Origin: an uncultured Nostocoides sp.
Lineage (GTDB): Bacteria > Actinomycetota > Actinomycetes > Actinomycetales > Dermatophilaceae
Assembly: GCA_937907685.1 (NCBI GenBank)
Contig: CALCXF010000019.1
Span: forward strand, 1 to 64,000
Direction: 5' to 3'
DNA length: 64,000 nt
Part shown: piece by piece, positions 8,500 through 16,430 of the stretch
How the letters are laid out: each line of letters starts with the position of its first letter
How positions within the stretch are numbered: position 1 is the first letter of the stretch
The notes under the pieces: model-generated
Databases searched by the model: none
Seen by the model: only the letters and a program-made list of their open reading frames with translations
What the model was told of the DNA's origin: nothing
Made by a program: the position numbers and the translations under genes

Positions 8500-8586
8500 C
8501 GGAGGGCGTGGGATTCGAACCCACGAGAGGCTTGCACCCCTAGCGGTTTTCAAGACCGCCGCACTAGGCCACTATGCGAGCCCTCC
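8500..8586 (-). tRNA. tRNA-Ser(TGA)
   Basis: On the minus strand the 5' acceptor GGAGGGC (8586-8580) pairs with GCCCTCC (8507-8501), with discriminator G at 8500. The anticodon loop carries TGA at 8552-8550, and a long variable arm and T arm with GGTTCGAAT follow. A class II serine tRNA reading UCN codons. A TACCCT -10 box lies at 8618-8613. CCA is not encoded. Confidence 0.95.
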
Positions 8587-8686
8587 TGACCCGGGCGCGC
8601 CGGGCAGGGACAAGGGTATGCCGCGGCGGACGGCATCCGAGAACGATCCGCCGGTAGGGTCGGAGGCCGACGAAAGGAGCCCACCC

Positions 8687-9022
8687 ATGGCGAAGCTGAC
8701 CTTCATCGCCGGTCTGGCCGCCGGCTACGTCCTCGGGGCGCGCGCAGGCAGGCAGCGGTACGAGCAGATCCGACAGACCTCGGGCAGGGTCTGGAACTCC
8801 GGGCCGGTGCAGAAGCAGGTCTCGACGGCCAAGGAGGTTGCCCGCACCAAGGCCGCCCCGGTCGTCGCCGACATGGTCGCCGACGCCGCTCGCGCAACGG
8901 GGGACAAGCTGCGGTCGACCCGGACGGTGGCCGGGGAGGCGATCCCCGGCTCGGGCGACAACAACGGCACACCGGGCACCGACCCCTGGGCGAGCGCCAC
9001 GCGCGCCGACGGCGCCGCCTGA
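8687..9022 (+). CDS. Small YtxH-like membrane-associated protein
   Basis: A 111-aa protein. The first 20 residues (MAKLTFIAGLAAGYVLGARA) form one short glycine-rich membrane helix ending in a basic GRQRYEQIRQ turn, the pattern of YtxH/gas-vesicle-like small stress proteins. The rest is amphipathic helix (about 35-85) and a disordered Gly/Asp-rich tail. Function is unknown. ATG 8687 is supported by GAAAGGAG at 8672-8679. It is transcribed away from tRNA-Ser(TGA) and stands alone. Confidence 0.82.
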   Translation: MAKLTFIAGLAAGYVLGARAGRQRYEQIRQTSGRVWNSGPVQKQVSTAKEVARTKAAPVVADMVADAARATGDKLRSTRTVAGEAIPGSGDNNGTPGTDPWASATRADGAA

Positions 9023-9379
9023 ACCCCTCCGTCCAGGCGGATCGCCGTCGCGGCCCGGACCGTTGGGCGGCAGATCCGGACGACACCGGCCACCCCGGGA
9101 CTCCAGCGCCCCCTGCGGCGCCAGACCCGGCGTGGCCGGTTCCTCGTGTCGCGGAACCGTCGTCTCGAGTACCGCGCCTCCACGGCCCGGTGCCGTGACG
9201 CCCTTCGGGTCCGACGTCGGGAAGGAGGGCGCTGGAGCGCCCGTGATACGTGTCCCCGCGAAATGTGCACGGCGGACGTATCAGCGGCTGCCCTGGCCGC
9301 TCCTGTTCAGCGCCGATGATCATCACTACTCTGAGGCCGACGGGTAGGCGCCCACGGCTTGGCGGGACAGGAGCTGCAC
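9023..9379 (+). promoter_or_regulatory. Intergenic control region upstream of the subtilase-sigma-CHAT operon
   Basis: 357 bp without a convincing gene. It holds three inverted repeats: CGGTTCC/GGAACCG (9137-9143 and 9153-9159, 9-nt loop), TGATACGT/ACGTATCA (9244-9251 and 9276-9283), and the 10-bp palindrome GATGATCATC (9315-9324). GGAACC at 9153-9158 resembles the -35 box of ECF sigma promoters, which would fit autoregulation by the sigma factor encoded downstream, but no clear -10 was identified. Confidence 0.4.
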
Positions 9380-11038
9380 ATGGACGACACGACCGCCGGC
9401 AAGGACGAGGCAGGCAGTCGACCCCAGCCGCAGCCATCGACGCCGGTCTACTCGGTGCCGGCCACCGCCATCCGTCGGTTCGGCGCACGGGTCCTGGACC
9501 CGGACACGGCGGACGTGCGCGGCAGCCAGACACCTGTCCAGCCGACGGTGTACATCCCCGACCGGCTGGTGCTCCCCGGTCTGAACGGCGGGCGGCTGAA
9601 CCGGACCGGAGGTCCACTGGAAAGTCTGCGTGCCATGGGTGATCGGGCCGACATGCAGTTCGGTGTCGACGTCATCGAGCGAAGCACGTTCGACCTCGCG
9701 AACCGGCTCGGCCAGGCCGAACGGCTCGACGCCGTGGGGCACGAGGTGGTCCGGCTGACCGGGTACGCGGACCGGCTCGGGGGACCGATCGATGCGTGGT
9801 CGGTGCTCCAGCGCGCACGCGCCGAGAACTTGCCGGAGGTGGACGCCTGGAGCCTGTGCCACGTCATGATGGCGACGGGCTACGCCTCGGGCGTCGGCTA
9901 CGCCTCGGGCGTCGGCTACGCCTCGGGCGTCGGGTACGCCTCCGGGGTGGGCTACGCCTCCGGGGTCGGGTACGCCTCCGGGGTCGGGTACGCCTCCGGG
10001 GTCGGGTACGCGTCCGGTGTGGGGTACGCCTCGGGTGTCGGCGGGGGCCCTGGGGCAGCCGACGGCCGTGCGCCCGTCGTCGTCGGGATGGCGGCCCCCC
10101 ACTCCACCTCCACGTCGGGTCCCGTCGTCGCCATCCTCGACACCGGCCTCGGTGAGCACCCGTGGTTCGGACCTCGCTCGAACGTCGAGCGAGACCCGCG
10201 CATCCACGGCGAACCCATCGGTCTGCGGTTTCCCCCGGAAGACGACCCGGAAGGGTCAGGGGTCACCCTCGACCACCTCAACCGGAGCCTGGACCCCCTG
10301 GCGGGCCACGGCACCTTCATCGCAGGAATCATCCGCCAGCGGTGTCCGGACAGCAGGCTGGTCATCGTCCCGGTCATGTACGGCGACGGTGCCGCGGACG
10401 AGATGGACCTCATCGACGCCCTGCAGAAGCTGCTCATGAGGCAGTGGGCCTGGCTGGACGGCGGTGACAAGGGTGAACCGCTGGACGTCGTCAGCCTCTC
10501 TCTCGGCTACTACCACGAGACACCCCAGACCGTGGAGCGCGAGTCCGCCCTGTTCGCGCTCATCCGCGCTCTCGGGGAGGCGGGCGTGTCCGTCGTCGCC
10601 GCGGCCGGGAACGGCGCGACCACTCAGCCGTTCTGGCCGGCTGCCCTCGCCGACGTCCCCGGCCGTGGAGTGCCCGTGGTGAGCGTGGGGGCGAGCAACC
10701 CGCCAGGAGCGGCCGTCAGCCTCTTCTCGAACACCGGCCCATGGGTGAGCTGCTACCGGCCCGGCGTGGCGGTGGTCAGCACGATGCCCACCACCTTCAA
10801 CAGCTCGCTGCGAGGATCCGTCTTCGTGCCCGAGGCAACCAATCCCGACCGGGGCACCTCTGACCCCGACGACTACAGCGGTGGCTTCGGCGTCTGGAGC
10901 GGGACGTCCTTCGCCGCGCCGGCCTTCGTCGGTGAGCTCGCCTGCCTCCTGGTCGACAAGCCCCTCGACAAGGTCGTCAGGTCACGCATCACCATCCTCC
11001 GTCGGCAGCTCAAGCGGTGCATCCGCGGGACGTCATGA
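9380..11038 (+). CDS. S8 (subtilisin-like) serine peptidase with GYASGV repeats
   Basis: A 552-aa protein. Residues 1-166 are a domain of no recognised family. Residues 167-220 are nine perfect GYASGV hexapeptides. A subtilase domain follows with the full triad: Asp254 (AILDTGLG), His310 (GHGTFIAG) and Ser510 (GTSFAAP). There is no signal peptide or lipobox, so it probably works in the cytoplasm, unusual for a subtilase. ATG 9380 is chosen over TTG 9359 because AGGAG (9369-9373) lies just upstream. Its stop overlaps the sigma-factor start by 4 bp (ATGA), so it is the first gene of the operon with sigma, small protein and TPR-CHAT. Its likely substrate is unknown; one of its operon partners is an attractive guess. 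Confidence 0.9.
   Translation: MDDTTAGKDEAGSRPQPQPSTPVYSVPATAIRRFGARVLDPDTADVRGSQTPVQPTVYIPDRLVLPGLNGGRLNRTGGPLESLRAMGDRADMQFGVDVIERSTFDLANRLGQAERLDAVGHEVVRLTGYADRLGGPIDAWSVLQRARAENLPEVDAWSLCHVMMATGYASGVGYASGVGYASGVGYASGVGYASGVGYASGVGYASGVGYASGVGYASGVGGGPGAADGRAPVVVGMAAPHSTSTSGPVVAILDTGLGEHPWFGPRSNVERDPRIHGEPIGLRFPPEDDPEGSGVTLDHLNRSLDPLAGHGTFIAGIIRQRCPDSRLVIVPVMYGDGAADEMDLIDALQKLLMRQWAWLDGGDKGEPLDVVSLSLGYYHETPQTVERESALFALIRALGEAGVSVVAAAGNGATTQPFWPAALADVPGRGVPVVSVGASNPPGAAVSLFSNTGPWVSCYRPGVAVVSTMPTTFNSSLRGSVFVPEATNPDRGTSDPDDYSGGFGVWSGTSFAAPAFVGELACLLVDKPLDKVVRSRITILRRQLKRCIRGTS
9878..10039 (+). repeat. Nine tandem 18-bp repeats encoding GYASGV
   Basis: Nine in-frame 18-bp units with no interruption (162 bp). 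Units 1-3 are identical to one another (GGCTACGCCTCGGGCGTC), units 6-7 are identical, and the others differ only at silent third positions. The amino-acid repeat is perfect while DNA drifts, which points to expansion by slippage plus purifying selection on the peptide. Located between the N-terminal domain and the peptidase domain. Confidence 0.97.
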
Positions 11039-11634
11039 AGCACACTGACGCGGACGCCGACAGCCTCGCCAACCGTGCGGCCAGTGCCTTCCGTGCCTAC
11101 CGCGACGGTGAGACCGCCGGCATGTCGACGCTCGTCGACGAGGTGACGCCGCTGCTGTGGGCGGTCGCGCGACAGCAAGGCCTTCACCACCAGGCTGCCG
11201 AGGACGTCGTCCAGAACACGTGGCTCAAGCTCGTCGAGCACGCCCCCTCGATCGCCGACCCACAGTCGGTGCTCAAGTGGCTCATCACGACGACCAAGCG
11301 TGACGCGTGGTCCAGCGTCTCCCGCGGCCACCGCGAGGAGCCGGCAGCCCACGCCGACGTGCGTGACGTCGAGCCGGACGCCACGGCCCCGTCTCCCGAG
11401 CTCGCGGTCCTCGCCGAGGCCGACGACCGCCTCCTGTGGAACCACTTCGCCACGCTCTCGGACCGGTGCAAGGCCCTCCTGCGCGCGGTCGCCTTCGCCG
11501 AGAAGCCGGACTACGCCACGGTCGCCCAGGCGCTGGGTATGCCGGTCGGCAGCATCGGACCGACTCGGGGACGCTGCCTCGCCAAGCTCCGCCACGCCCT
11601 TGTCACAGACCCTCGTTGGGAGATGCCGTCATGA
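11035..11634 (+). CDS. RNA polymerase sigma-70 family factor (ECF-like)
   Basis: A 199-aa protein with sigma region 2 (about residues 22-95, including AVARQQGLHHQAAEDVVQNT and a LKWLITTTKRDAW segment) and region 4 (about 135-190, LSDRCKALLRAVAFAEKPDY followed by the HTH ALGMPVGSIGPTRGRCLAKL). Regions 1 and 3 are absent, as in ECF sigma factors. It should direct RNA polymerase to a small set of promoters, perhaps including its own. ATG 11035 overlaps the subtilase stop and its own stop overlaps the next start (both ATGA), so the three genes are translationally coupled. No classic zinc-type anti-sigma gene is nearby; the next gene is a candidate regulator. Confidence 0.92.
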   Translation: MKHTDADADSLANRAASAFRAYRDGETAGMSTLVDEVTPLLWAVARQQGLHHQAAEDVVQNTWLKLVEHAPSIADPQSVLKWLITTTKRDAWSSVSRGHREEPAAHADVRDVEPDATAPSPELAVLAEADDRLLWNHFATLSDRCKALLRAVAFAEKPDYATVAQALGMPVGSIGPTRGRCLAKLRHALVTDPRWEMPS

Positions 11635-12131
11635 GTGCCACCCCCGATCCAGAGACCACCCTCGCTGCCGGTGCCCTCGACGACGTCGACGCCCACGTCC
11701 TCGACCAGCTCCGGCACCTGCACGAGGTCGTGGACCCTCTTCCCGCCGACCTCGCCGAACGCGTCAAGTTCGCCATGACGGTGGCCGCGCTCGAGGCCGA
11801 GGTGGCGGACATCGTCTCGAGTGCCACTCTGGAGACCGTGCGAGGCACCGACTACGACCGTGCCGACACCGTGACGTTCGCAAGCGACGGCCTCAGCGTC
11901 ATGGTGAGCATCGAGCACGGTGCGACGACCAAGGCCGACATCGTCGGCTGGGTGAGCGAGACGGGCGTCGAGGTCGAGCTCCGAGAGCGTGGACGCACCC
12001 GCACTGCGGTGGTCGACGAGGAGGGGCGCTTCTCCTTCACCGGGGTCGAGCGCGGTCTCGTGAACTTCGTCCTCCGCCGCCGCGGGGACGTGGCGGCGCC
12101 GCCCATCATCACGCCGGCGATCGAGCTTTAG
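11631..12131 (+). CDS. Small protein of unknown function, candidate sigma regulator or protease target
   Basis: 166 aa, soluble, no signal peptide or membrane helix. Residues about 1-65 are helical and acidic (LDQLRHLHEVVDPLPADLAE, VKFAMTVAALEAEVADIV). Residues about 80-166 look like beta strands with an Ig/carboxypeptidase-regulatory flavour (RTAVVDEEGRFSFTGVERGL). I do not recognise a named family. From memory, similar small proteins occur beside CHAT genes in other actinobacteria, but I cannot verify this here. Its place between a sigma factor and a caspase-like protease makes an anti-sigma factor or cleavage substrate a reasonable inference. ATG 11631 overlaps the sigma stop by 4 bp. Confidence 0.82.
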   Translation: MSATPDPETTLAAGALDDVDAHVLDQLRHLHEVVDPLPADLAERVKFAMTVAALEAEVADIVSSATLETVRGTDYDRADTVTFASDGLSVMVSIEHGATTKADIVGWVSETGVEVELRERGRTRTAVVDEEGRFSFTGVERGLVNFVLRRRGDVAAPPIITPAIEL

Positions 12132-12158
12132 GAGAGGTTCATCGAGCGCCCAGCCGAC

Positions 12159-14708
12159 GTGGCCGAGGCCCTGCTCGCCGAGGCTCGGCACGACAACGAG
12201 GTGGGCCGTTTCGATGCTGCCGCGGACAAGCTCGCCCGCGCACTGGAGGCGCTCGGCCAGGAGACCGGAGGGGATGCCGAGCGGCTGCGGGTGCGGGTGC
12301 TCATCACCCGGTCGTGGACCGAGCTCGAGGTCAACGGACTGGGCCCGGCACTCCGCATGCTCCACGATGCGCGCGCTCGCGCGACGGCGATCGACGACCG
12401 CCTGCTCGTGACGCTCAGCCACGTGCAGGAGGGGGCCATTCATGTCCGCGGTGGTAGCTGGGGCGCCACCCTCGTCGCGCTGGAGCCGGTGCGCGACGAC
12501 GAGGACGTGCTCAACCCGAGCCAGCTGTGCGCACTCCTCATCAACCGGGGAATGGCGCACCTCAGCCTTGGACACAGCTCCGAGGCCGAGAGCGACCTCT
12601 CCCGAGCGGCCGGGATCGCCGCAGACAACGGACTCGTCGACCAGGAGTTCAAGGCCCGGCACAACCTCGCCTGCCTCGCGTTCGTCGACGGCGACCTGCC
12701 TCGCGCCCTCATGCTCATGCGAGCGGCGGACCGCATGGATGCCGTCGTGGCGCGGGACCGTGCACGACTCGACCATGCAGAGGTGCTGCTCGAGGCGGGG
12801 CTGGTGGACCAGGCACGACATGCCCTCGGCGATGCCCTGGAGGTGGCCCGACGCGACGGGCACCGGCTGGAAGAGGGTGAGATCAGCGCCCGTCTCGCCC
12901 GGTGCGACCTCCTCGCGGGCGACCTGCCCGGCGCCAGACACCACATCGAGAGCGCCATGGCGGCCTACCGCACCCGCCAGGTGGAGGCTTTGCTGCAGGA
13001 CGCGACCCTCATCCGCGCCACCATCGACGTCGCCGAGCGCCGGGACCTGCCAGGAGTGGTTGCCGAGCTGGCGCGGCGAAATGACGACGTTCCCGTGCCC
13101 ACGACGACCGAGGACCTCCGAGCGGTTCGGCTGGAGGCCGAGGCGCGGCTGCTCCTCGACGACCCCGACGGTGCGGACCTCCGACTCTCGACCCTGCACC
13201 GCACCACGCGCGAGTCGCTCGCTGCGCGCCTGCACGACACGCTCGTGCGGGCCCGCCTGGACCAGGCACGGGGGCGTCACGTCGAGGCCGAGCGCCGCAT
13301 CACCACGGGCAACCGGCTGCTGGCGGCCCACCAGTTCCAGTCGTCCAGCCTCGACGTGCGAGCCTCCCTGGCCCTGCACGGACGGCAGCTCGCGTTCTTC
13401 GACGCCCAGCGTGCGCTGGCCGCAGGTGACGCGGACGGCATCCTCACGAGCATCGAGCGATGGCGGGCGATCTCCCACCGGATCAACCCCGTGACGAGAC
13501 CCGACGACCCGGAGCTCCAGTCCATGACCCGTGAGCTGCGACGCCTGCGACGGCTCGCCTCGGACGGTGCGCTCCAGACCTCCACCACCCTCGCCGCACA
13601 GACCGCCGCGCTGGAGGAGGAGGTGTCCGAACGGGAGTGGAGCCTGACGGTCCACGGGTCGACAGCGGGCACCGTGGCCCCGGTCGATGCGGACGAGGCC
13701 CGAGCCGCGGCATCCGAGCGGGGCGTCACCGTCGTCGAGTTCTTCGAGGTGGACGAGGTCGTCTGGACCATCGTGCTGTCGGACCGCGGGATCACCGTCC
13801 ATCCGAGCGGCCGCATCGAGGAGGTCGCACGCCTCGTCACCCGGCTTCGCCGCGACCTTCGGGCCCGGGCCGTCCTCGCGGCCGGGTCCCCCATGGCCGA
13901 GACGCTGGAGCGCGCCACGGCGTCATCGTTGGCGGGCCTCGACGCGGTGCTCAACACGGCCGGGCCTGGCGAGCCGCGGGTCGTCGTCATCCCTTCGCGA
14001 ACTCTCGCGGCCGTGCCCTGGAGCCTGTTGCCAAGCCTTCTGGGACGTCCGGTCACGGTCGCCCCGTCACTCACCCGCTGGGTTCGCGGGCCGTGGCGCA
14101 CCGGACCGGCCCGCTGGTCAGAGCCTGTGGCGGCGCTCTACGGACCCGGCCTGTCCCGCACCGGGCCGGAGATCCGGGCGGTCCGCGCAGCGTGGTCGCA
14201 GGGCCCACCCGACGTGGACGTCACGCCTGCGACCAGCGAGGACGTGCTCCACGCGCTGGGCTCGGCGCGGGTGGTGCACCTCGCCGCCCACGGCGTGCAC
14301 GAGGCGCAGAGCCCGTTGTTCTCCTCTGTCGAGATGGTCGACGGGCCGGTCTTCGCCCATGAGTTCCCGCGTCCGGTCGCCGCCGAGCATGTCTCCCTGT
14401 CCGCCTGCGACGTCGGGCAGTTCTCCACCCGCCCGGGCGACGAGCCACTCGGCCTGGCGATCGCCCTCATATCGCTCGGCGCGACGAGTGTCCTGGGTGC
14501 CGTGGCACCGGTCGCAGACCACGTCGCGGCGGACGCGATGGTGGCCTACCACCGGCTGCTGGCCGGCGGGCAGGACGCATCGACCGCCTGGAGCGCGGTG
14601 GTCGAGCAACAACCGGCTGCCGGCGTCTTCTGCTACTACGGCTCCGACTGGAGCGCCGGTTCCCCCCGTCAGATGAAGAGGGCGGGTTCGGCGAACAGCG
14701 CGTCGTAG
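12159..14708 (+). CDS. TPR-CHAT protein (caspase-like cysteine peptidase)
   Basis: An 849-aa protein. Residues 1-430 are tandem helical TPR-like repeats (for example [24 protein letters not shown] units). A linker follows, then a C-terminal CHAT domain with the catalytic pair His711 (HLAAHG) and Cys750 (LSACDVG), and the family ending [24 protein letters not shown] domains are clan CD cysteine peptidases related to caspases and separases; TPR-CHAT proteins include the Csx29 protease of type III-E CRISPR. No signal peptide. The start is problematic: the listed GTG 12159 has no close ribosome site, while GGAGAGG (12131-12137) sits correctly before an in-frame ATC at 12141. The 3' end overlaps cysE on the other strand by 40 bp. 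Confidence 0.88.
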   Translation: MAEALLAEARHDNEVGRFDAAADKLARALEALGQETGGDAERLRVRVLITRSWTELEVNGLGPALRMLHDARARATAIDDRLLVTLSHVQEGAIHVRGGSWGATLVALEPVRDDEDVLNPSQLCALLINRGMAHLSLGHSSEAESDLSRAAGIAADNGLVDQEFKARHNLACLAFVDGDLPRALMLMRAADRMDAVVARDRARLDHAEVLLEAGLVDQARHALGDALEVARRDGHRLEEGEISARLARCDLLAGDLPGARHHIESAMAAYRTRQVEALLQDATLIRATIDVAERRDLPGVVAELARRNDDVPVPTTTEDLRAVRLEAEARLLLDDPDGADLRLSTLHRTTRESLAARLHDTLVRARLDQARGRHVEAERRITTGNRLLAAHQFQSSSLDVRASLALHGRQLAFFDAQRALAAGDADGILTSIERWRAISHRINPVTRPDDPELQSMTRELRRLRRLASDGALQTSTTLAAQTAALEEEVSEREWSLTVHGSTAGTVAPVDADEARAAASERGVTVVEFFEVDEVVWTIVLSDRGITVHPSGRIEEVARLVTRLRRDLRARAVLAAGSPMAETLERATASSLAGLDAVLNTAGPGEPRVVVIPSRTLAAVPWSLLPSLLGRPVTVAPSLTRWVRGPWRTGPARWSEPVAALYGPGLSRTGPEIRAVRAAWSQGPPDVDVTPATSEDVLHALGSARVVHLAAHGVHEAQSPLFSSVEMVDGPVFAHEFPRPVAAEHVSLSACDVGQFSTRPGDEPLGLAIALISLGATSVLGAVAPVADHVAADAMVAYHRLLAGGQDASTAWSAVVEQQPAAGVFCYYGSDWSAGSPRQMKRAGSANSAS

Positions 14709-15262
14709 GGGTCCTCGTCTCGCCGCGCCGGGAAGCGGACGGTGGCCGGGATCCCGGTCGCCACCGCCCCGGCCGGGATCGGCTTGACGACCACGGAGTT
14801 GGCGCCGATCTGCACGTCGTCGCCGATCTCGATGTCGCCGAGCACCCGCGCGCCGGCACCGATGGTGACGCGGTCCCCGACGGTCGGATGGCGCTTGGTG
14901 CCGCGCGCCAGGGAGCGGCCGCCGAGCGTGACCCCGTGGTACAGCATGACGTCGTCACCGACCACTGCGGTCGCGCCGATGACGACGCCCATGCCGTGGT
15001 CGATGAAGAAGCGTCGGCCGATCTGCGCACCCGGATGGATCTCCACCCCGGTGACGGACCGCACGAGCGTCGACAGCGCGCGGGCCGCCGGTCGCCCGCC
15101 AGGCCGCTGCCACAACCGGTGGAGGCCGCGGTAGGCCCAGATCGCGTGCAGACCGGGCGAGTTCACGGCGACATCGACCCGCGTCTCTGCTGCAGGGTCA
15201 CGCAGCATGGCGGCATCGAGGTCCTCGCGGATCCTCGCCCGGGCGGCACGGATGAACGGCAT
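14669..15262 (-). CDS. cysE: Serine O-acetyltransferase
   Basis: A 197-aa enzyme that acetylates L-serine with acetyl-CoA, the first step of cysteine synthesis. The N-terminal helical part (to about 70) is followed by left-handed beta-helix hexapeptide repeats (about 85-180: [54 protein letters not shown]). It belongs to the shorter EpsC/CysE-type class. It lies 2 bp downstream of cysK, so the two enzymes of the pathway form one operon. ATG 15262 is the family start, although the frame stays open far upstream. Its tail overlaps the TPR-CHAT gene end by 40 bp. Confidence 0.95.
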   Translation of the reverse strand: MPFIRAARARIREDLDAAMLRDPAAETRVDVAVNSPGLHAIWAYRGLHRLWQRPGGRPAARALSTLVRSVTGVEIHPGAQIGRRFFIDHGMGVVIGATAVVGDDVMLYHGVTLGGRSLARGTKRHPTVGDRVTIGAGARVLGDIEIGDDVQIGANSVVVKPIPAGAVATGIPATVRFPARRDEDPYDALFAEPALFI

Positions 15263-15264
15263 GG

Positions 15265-16194
15265 TCAGTCGACGAGACCCTCGAAGAGGATCGTCGAGAG
15301 GTAGCGCTCGCCGAAGCTGGGGATGATGACGACGATCGTCTTCCCGGCGTTCTCCGGGCGAGCGGCGACCTGCGCCGCGGCCGCGATCGCCGACCCGGAC
15401 GAGATGCCGACGAGGAGGCCCTCCTCGGTGGCGGCCCGCCGAGCCCACTCCACCGACGTGGCAGCGTTGACGTCGATGACCTCGTCGTAGATGTCCCTGT
15501 CGAGGATCTCCGGGACGAAGTTCGCGCCGATGCCCTGGATCTTGTGCGGACCGGGCTGGCCGCCGTTGAGGATGGGGGACTCCTCGGGCTCCACGGCGAT
15601 CATCTGGATCCCCGGCTTGCGACTCTTGAGCACCTGGCCGACCCCCGTGATCGTCCCCCCGGTCCCGATGCCGGCCACGACGATGTCGACGGCACCGTCG
15701 GTGTCCTTCCAGATCTCCTCCGCGGTCGTCTTGCGGTGGATCTCGGGGTTTGCCTCGTTGGCGAACTGCCGAGCGAGGACCGCGCCCTCGCGCTCGGCGA
15801 CGATCTGCTCGGCGCGCGCGACCGCGCCCTTCATGCCCTCGGAGCCGGGGGTGAGGACGAGCTCGGCGCCGTAGGCGCGCAGGAGGGCCCGGCGCTCCTT
15901 GCTCATCGTCTCCGGCATGGCGAGGACGACCTTGTAGCCGCGAGCGGCCCCCACCATGGCCAGGGCGATGCCGGTGTTCCCCGACGTCGCCTCGACGATG
16001 GTGCCGCCGGCCGTCAGCGCACCGGAGGCCTCCGCGGCATCGACGATCGAGACACCGATGCGGTCCTTGACCGAGCTCGCAGGGCTGTAGAACTCGAGCT
16101 TGGCGGCCACGGTGGCGTCGCCGTCGATGATCCGGTTGAGCCGGACGAGCGGGGTGTTGCCGACGGCCTGGGTCACGTCGTCGAGGATGGGCAT
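15265..16194 (-). CDS. cysK: Cysteine synthase A (O-acetylserine sulfhydrylase)
   Basis: A 309-aa PLP enzyme that converts O-acetylserine and sulfide to cysteine. The PLP lysine is Lys43 in [11 protein letters not shown]; the substrate loop [12 protein letters not shown] and the phosphate-binding [12 protein letters not shown] are present. Length and motifs match bacterial CysK closely. ATG 16194 has AAAGG just upstream. It is the first gene of cysK-cysE, and CysE and CysK are known to form the cysteine synthase complex. The 236-bp gap to the divergent Fe-S gene must hold promoters for both. Confidence 0.96.
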   Translation of the reverse strand: MPILDDVTQAVGNTPLVRLNRIIDGDATVAAKLEFYSPASSVKDRIGVSIVDAAEASGALTAGGTIVEATSGNTGIALAMVGAARGYKVVLAMPETMSKERRALLRAYGAELVLTPGSEGMKGAVARAEQIVAEREGAVLARQFANEANPEIHRKTTAEEIWKDTDGAVDIVVAGIGTGGTITGVGQVLKSRKPGIQMIAVEPEESPILNGGQPGPHKIQGIGANFVPEILDRDIYDEVIDVNAATSVEWARRAATEEGLLVGISSGSAIAAAAQVAARPENAGKTIVVIIPSFGERYLSTILFEGLVD

Positions 16195-16417
16195 CGGATG
16201 GCCTTTCGTGTTCGGGGACGCGGTACGCCGCGGCCCTGGTGGGCGAACGACATACAGCTCGGGGGCCGACGACGGGGGAAACGGTCGTCTGCTTATGTGT
16301 ATTCCAACAGAGAGTTATCCCTGGGGGCAACGACGTCTCGGGATTGCGTCGAGGACCCAACGGCGCCCCGCGGGTTGACGCCGGTCACAGCTCTGGTGAG
16401 CGCTCGCTTAGCAGCCG

Positions 16418-16423
16418 TAGGCT
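16418..16423 (+). promoter_or_regulatory. -10 box for leaderless Fe-S oxidoreductase mRNA
   Basis: TAGGCT ends 7 nt before the ATG at 16431, placing the predicted transcription start at the start codon. No ribosome site is visible upstream of the ATG, which supports a leaderless transcript. Confidence 0.5.
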
Positions 16424-16430
16424 GCGTGCC

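Noticed and set aside
9878..10039. Tandem repeats as a CRISPR array
   Set aside because: The units are contiguous 18-bp coding repeats without spacers and lie in frame inside a subtilase gene. No cas genes are present despite the CHAT protein.
11511..13802. Minus-strand open frame of 763 codons
   Set aside because: Antisense to the small protein and TPR-CHAT genes. Composition is that of GC-rich shadow translation, with no motif or ribosome site.
9380..14708. Type III-E CRISPR (Craspase) locus
   Set aside because: TPR-CHAT and a sigma factor are reminiscent, but no gRAMP/Cas7-11, Cas1/2 or repeat array is in the window. Only the analogy is kept.
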